A stretch of 37,117 nt of DNA from Amoebophrya sp. A120 (taxonomy: Eukaryota > Sar > Dinophyceae > Syndiniales > Amoebophryaceae), in contig CAJINV010000029.1 of NCBI GenBank assembly GCA_905178155.1, forward strand, positions 64,841-101,957, written 5' to 3'. The translations under genes and the position numbers were made by a program. Shown in pieces: positions 34,201 through 37,117 of the stretch (positions are counted from its first letter, which is position 1; each line of letters opens with the position of its first letter). Under the pieces are notes generated by a model, which searched no databases, was not told where the DNA came from, and saw only the letters and a list, made by a program, of their open reading frames with translations.

Positions 34201-36763
34201 TCGACCTCTCTTGGGGGGCGACTCCTGCGAGCGTCTGCGGGGAGGACCAGCACCATTTTTTCAATGTCCACCACCAGATGTTTATGCAGTGCAAAGGCAT
34301 CGTACTCGTAGCAAAAATTGCAGTTATGCATTACAAATCCCTTTCTTCAAGGCAAATCAGCATTACAAATTTAATTTGTAACGCTGGACCAGTTTGTATT
34401 GCAATTTATAGATACAACTAGTTCGATACTTTTGCAATTCATAGTGTGATGTGTTCGCGAGCAGATCGCGGGGGAAATCTCGTCTTTTATCCGTGACGTG
34501 TGCCGCAATTGGTACCTTCTCTGGTATGGGACTCGCAATTGTTACATGCTCAACTGTTACATGAATTTGTAATGCAAGAACGGCGAAAGTGAAAGGGACA
34601 AGATTGCGCCTTTTGCATTACAGATTTGGCACAGATTTCCATGCTGTTTAGCCCTTTGGATGCTTGTCATGCGAAGCAGCTTAATCGTGGCGATCTTGGT
34701 GGTAAATTTGCATGGCAAATCATGTAACAGTTGAGAATGTAACAGTTGAGAATGTAACAGTTGAGAACGCCATATCTGGAACATCCTTCTTCTGCTCGCG
34801 TTCAACGATGTATCTGCCAACCGCCTGCGCCAACGCGGTTTGCTGGCCCGAATTGGCCACATCTTCCTCACGAAGCCGGAAGAGAATATTCAGTTCATCT
34901 CCCCGTGGTCCACCGTAGCGAAACACTGCGCCAAGTTGCATGTTGTCCAGAGTCTCGCAGCGCCACTCTTCTTGCTTTATCGGGTCCATCTCTACTTTGT
35001 CGCGGCAGTTGCGATAATAGCGGGCTCTGAAAACTCGGTCCATCCAAGGGAGCGAATGGAAGCTGCTCTCCAAATCGCGCGGAACCTCGAAAGTCACCGC
35101 GATTCGTCGTGCTCCCTTGTTGTCCTTAAATATGGTGTAGGACTGCGGTGTGGCAAGGCTGTCGAGTCCCCTCCTGTTCCCGACATGTAGCCAGAGAAAC
35201 GGGCATCAAGAGCAAAAGTGTCTGGGTCTGGAAACTTGCAATGCTGTGTTGGGAATAGTAGAGAATGCTCTGTAATGCACAGCCAAGCATGAGAAATATC
35301 TGCGCTGCTTTGTGTTGCGCTTTTCGCATGAGAAACTGCGTTTTTCTTTTTGCATGACAGGCAGAAGGGTCTCTTCATAGACACGCATCACAAACTTTTT
35401 TAATTTTATCATGCCAGACAAGCATGACAAATGTCGCAATCCTCCAGACCCAGACATTTTTGCATTTGATAACGGGCTGTGCAAGAGCTGGGCCTTCTTC
35501 TCGCCATTCGTGATGATGTCTGCCGGCGTTAAACCAGGGGTATGCGTCGGCATCGCATGGTAGTATCAAATGCAAAAACGTCTGGGTCTGGAAGTGAATA
35601 AAAGACGTCTCACGCAGGTTCAACATGACACATGAGGTCTGGAATGCAGGATCTAGCATGACGCATTCTGTGAAATCTGTATCATGCCTATCCTGCATGA
35701 GAAACTCACTCCCAACTTGGTCAAACGTGGACCGCTTTTGCTAATCATGCAACAGAAATTCTTGCATGATCCAAAATTAGCATGACAAGCTGTATCCTTT
35801 CAGACCCAGACATATTTGCATTTGATAGGTAGATGAGTCGCCCGATCTCGTCCGGCACATTGGCCTCCAGCGGAGAATATCAAATGTAAAAATGTCTGGG
35901 TCTGGAAAAATGCAAGATTTGTGATGCAGGTTTTCCATGACCCATGAGGTCTGGAATGCGAGACCCAGCATGACAGATTTTTTGAGGTCTCTATCGTGCC
36001 TTTCCTGCATGAGAAACTCCCTCTCAACTTGGTCAAAAGCGGACAGCCTTTGGTACTCACGCAACACAGATTTTTGCATCGTTCAGATTTAGCATCACAA
36101 GTTCCAATCTTCCAGACTCAGACATTTTTACAATTGATAGAGAAGCACCGCTTTCCCTTTTTTTCTTCTCAAAGCAAGTCATCGCGGTTTTCACCAGTAG
36201 TATAACCTGCTCAGGTATTACAATCTCAAACGTTGCAATAGAGTCTGGAATTTGTGTTGCAAGAAGTGCATGATCTACCCTACTCCCACAGGATTGCGCA
36301 TGACAAGTTCTGGAGTCCCAATCCGCATTACAATCTGGCGAAATTTGTATTGCAGAAAGTGGAATGCTGTCGGAGTCTGTCATGCTCATCCTGCAATACA
36401 AAACCCAGACTCTATAGTAACGTTTGAGATTGTAACGTTTGAGCGGGTCATAAGTAGTGCCTTGAGATTCTTCTTCGCCTTCGCAGAATCGCCGGACTGC
36501 TGTTCCAGGCGGTCGAACACCTCTTGGAGGCTTCTCCCGTTGAGGGGATTCAACATGTTGTAAGCCACGTCGGTATTATTAATTTCGGACCACGGGGCTG
36601 TAGTGGTTGTGCTTGTGCTGACCGGTTGTGGGTCGGTTGATGGTGCCCTGCTAACAGGGTGATGTAAAAAGTTGTTGGATGGAAAGAACCGGCGGTGGAG
36701 GTTTATCGAGAACCGGCAACACCAGATGGACCACGGGATTACTCGACGGTTATCTCTTGAGCT
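31255..36763 (-). CDS. Gene 5: 13-exon gene interrupted by 12 introners, function unknown
   Basis: Exons in coding order: 36763-36453, 36200-36140, 35877-35828, 35563-35472, 35203-34775, 34524-34444, 34282-34021, 33860-33667, 33384-33331, 33181-32820, 32631-32573, 32298-32045, 31772-31255 (stop TAG). Removing each introner and one 5-bp duplication leaves 2667 nt, an exact multiple of three, with no internal stop: 888 codons plus stop. The start is uncertain: frame is open from 36763 after a TAG, first ATG at 36556. Protein-like blocks include NGRSLQEVFDRLEQQSGD, VPDEIGRLIYHAMPT, RRIAVTFEVPRDLESSFHS, DRVFRARYYRNCRDKVEMD, GAVFRYGGPRGDELNILFRL and ALAQAVGRYIVEREQ (about residues 165-306 for the largest exon). 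The C-terminus is Ser/Thr-rich. No known family recognised. Confidence 0.85.
31773..32044. mobile_element. Introner, TIR family A
   Basis: 272 bp, TATCCATTGCAAATACGTTC...GGTCTGG to CAGACCCAGACACATTTGCA...ATCCATA. Duplication GATTC/TATTC. Element plus 5 removal joins SLVGI to PQVIFPAS in frame. Confidence 0.88.
32299..32572. mobile_element. Introner, divergent family A
   Basis: 274 bp, TATACACGGCAAATGCGTCT to ACATATTGGCATTTGATA. Flanks CCTGG/ACTGC. The right TIR carries a short insertion (AGATCCAGGCAACAACAT). Element plus 5 removal is in frame (VVSGS / ERLLILKP). Confidence 0.82.
32632..32819. mobile_element. Introner, family B
   Basis: 188 bp, TATGCACTACAAAAGTACTC to TACGATACTCTTGCACAGGATA. 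Flanks ACATT/CCACT (weak). It leaves a 59-nt exon downstream (32573-32631). Element plus 5 removal is in frame (RSVEW / VVCNIVF). The gene-strand edge is GTATCC. Confidence 0.82.
33182..33330. mobile_element. Introner, family B
   Basis: 149 bp, TATCCTGTGCAAAACTATCG to ACGATACTTATGCGATGCATA. Perfect duplication AAGGC. Element plus 5 removal is in frame (PSVRGL / AALLLPFE). Confidence 0.92.
33385..33666. mobile_element. Introner, family A (A2), inverted orientation
   Basis: 282 bp, TATCCAGTCTG...TATGTCTGGG to AGATCAAGACACATTTACAA...TGCATA. Duplication TCCGG/TCCGC. Interior matches the A2 elements at 7726 and 16400 only when reverse-complemented (GCATGACAAATTGCGTTTCT here, AACGCAGTTTGTCATGC there). 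In-frame join NLRADA / ERLFRTGK. Confidence 0.85.
33861..34020. mobile_element. Introner, family B
   Basis: 160 bp, TATACGATGCAAAAGCATCG to CGATACTTTTGCACAGGATA. Duplication AAGAA/AGGAA. Element plus 5 removal keeps the frame (LVGKFL / QFQRNIPRR). Confidence 0.88.
34283..34443. mobile_element. Introner, family B
   Basis: 161 bp, TATGCAGTGCAAAGGCATCG to CGATACTTTTGCAATTCATA. Flanks ATGTT/GTGTG. Element plus 5 removal is in frame (ANTSH / LVVDIEKMV). Confidence 0.87.
34525..34774. mobile_element. Introner, family C
   Basis: 250 bp, TATGGGACTCGCAATTGTTA to AACAGTTGAGAACGCCATA, with three tandem GTAACAGTTGAGAA units at the right end. Perfect duplication TCTGG. In-frame join KKDVP / EKVPIAAHV. 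Interior close to 24351. Confidence 0.92.
35204..35471. mobile_element. Introner, family A (A2), inverted orientation
   Basis: 268 bp, CATCAAGAGCAAAAGTGTCT to CATTTTTGCATTTGATA (first base changed from T). Perfect duplication ACGGG. Interior is the reverse complement of the 7726 element (shared GAAACTGCGTTTTT and TGCATGACAGGCA). In-frame join LLHSP / FLWLHVGN. Confidence 0.93.
35564..35827. mobile_element. Introner, family A (A1)
   Basis: 264 bp, TATCAAATGCAAAAACGTCT to CATATTTGCATTTGATA. Perfect duplication GGTAG. Closely related to 18381 and 35878. In-frame join GRLIYH / AMPTHTPG. Only 50 bp from the next introner. Confidence 0.95.
35878..36139. mobile_element. Introner, family A (A1)
   Basis: 262 bp, TATCAAATGTAAAAATGTCT to CATTTTTACAATTGATA. 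Perfect duplication GAGAA. In-frame join ESGAS / PLEANVPDE. Edges on the gene strand are C|TATC and GATA|TTCTC, with no GT or AG. Confidence 0.95.
36201..36452. mobile_element. Introner, family C variant
   Basis: 252 bp, TATAACCTGCTCAGGTATTA to ACGTTTGAGCGGGTCATA. Perfect duplication AGTAG. A second inner repeat AGAGTCTGG/CCAGACTCT continues the TIR. In-frame join NLKALL / VKTAMTCF. Confidence 0.92.
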
Positions 36764-37030
36764 CTACCCAGCCCCGCGCGAAGGTCCGTCGAATTCGAAA
36801 TCGAGTGAACGCCGAATAATTATTCCCGTCTGTAATCTGTCGGGCTCGTCGTGACGGTGCCTGAAAGTGAGAGTAATCTTTTCAGTTTGTCATGCAGGAA
36901 AAAATACTTTGAGAAGGACAACGAGTTGTTCATGCAAAAGCACACAGATACAGGAACTCCAAAATCACATACTTATTACAAGTCGGCAGGTTATGTCGCC
37001 ACAGTGTGTCGATCAACGAGAATCAGGAAA
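36764..37030. other. Upstream region of gene 5
   Basis: Sequence before the open frame of gene 5. GTCATGCAGG near 36889-36898 and TTCATGCAAAAG near 36930 are introner-like words, so a further intron may begin here and hold the missing 5' exon outside this stretch. Confidence 0.35.
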
Positions 37031-37040
37031 GCGAGGGCCC

Positions 37041-37117
37041 GCGAAACCGAGAAAGCCGAAAGGCCGAGAAAGCCGAGAAAGAGCCGAAAGGCCGAGAAAG
37101 AGCCGAAAGGCCGAGAA
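37041..37117. repeat. Short tandem repeat (19-bp unit) at window edge
   Basis: GCCGAGAAAGAGCCGAAAG repeats at period 19 to the end of the window, preceded by shorter GCCGAAAG/GCCGAGAAA variants from about 37029. Its full length lies outside the window. Confidence 0.8.

Noticed and set aside
7726-36452. Introner repeats as a CRISPR array
   Set aside because: The units are inverted-repeat elements of 150-360 bp dispersed with unique coding DNA between, not short regularly spaced direct repeats, and the context is eukaryotic.

Overview
The window looks like nuclear DNA of an intron-rich protist. My best guess is a syndinian dinoflagellate such as Amoebophrya, whose genomes are known for invasive introner elements and non-canonical introns. 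That is inference; no species-diagnostic gene was recognised. Eukaryotic evidence in the sequence is a U6 snRNA, a selenocysteine tRNA, a tRNA-Lys, an SRP-RNA-like gene, a Ty1/copia retrotransposon, and multi-exon genes whose exons join in frame only when repeat-bounded insertions are removed.

Layout. Positions 1-7374 are a near-complete Ty1/copia LTR retrotransposon on the + strand. Its LTRs differ by three substitutions and one 4-bp indel. It carries a tRNA-iMet half-type primer-binding site, a Gag with CCCH zinc fingers and a hydrophobic segment, integrase, reverse transcriptase and RNase H, with pol split by frame changes. The rest of the protein-coding content lies on the - strand: gene 1 (about 13378-7720), gene 2 (about 19828-15835), gene 3 (about 26555-21825), gene 4 (28806-26629) and gene 5 (about 36763-31255). 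None has a product I recognise. They encode low-complexity Ser/Thr/Gln/Lys-rich proteins with a few conserved-looking blocks. A compact RNA-gene cluster (20044-21515, - strand) lies between genes 2 and 3. Two very GC-rich blocks (about 13800-14880 and 29270-30560) sit between genes and hold no convincing gene. The right edge runs into a short tandem repeat.

The main discovery is a dense population of introners. At least 30 elements of about 150-360 bp interrupt genes 1, 2, 3 and 5. Each starts with TA and ends with TA, has terminal inverted repeats (TIRs) of one of several unrelated families, and in most cases is flanked by a 5-bp target-site duplication. In gene 5, removing each of 12 elements plus one copy of its 5-bp duplication restores one uninterrupted frame of about 888 codons through 13 exons. 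Most of these introns cannot be GT-AG at the element edges. One subfamily occurs in both orientations relative to the host gene.

U6, the SRP-like RNA and tRNA-Sec share an upstream sequence of about 28-31 bp, which suggests a common external Pol III promoter. Gene models were assembled by hand translation; exon edges are good to about 5 nt because splice points lie inside the duplications.
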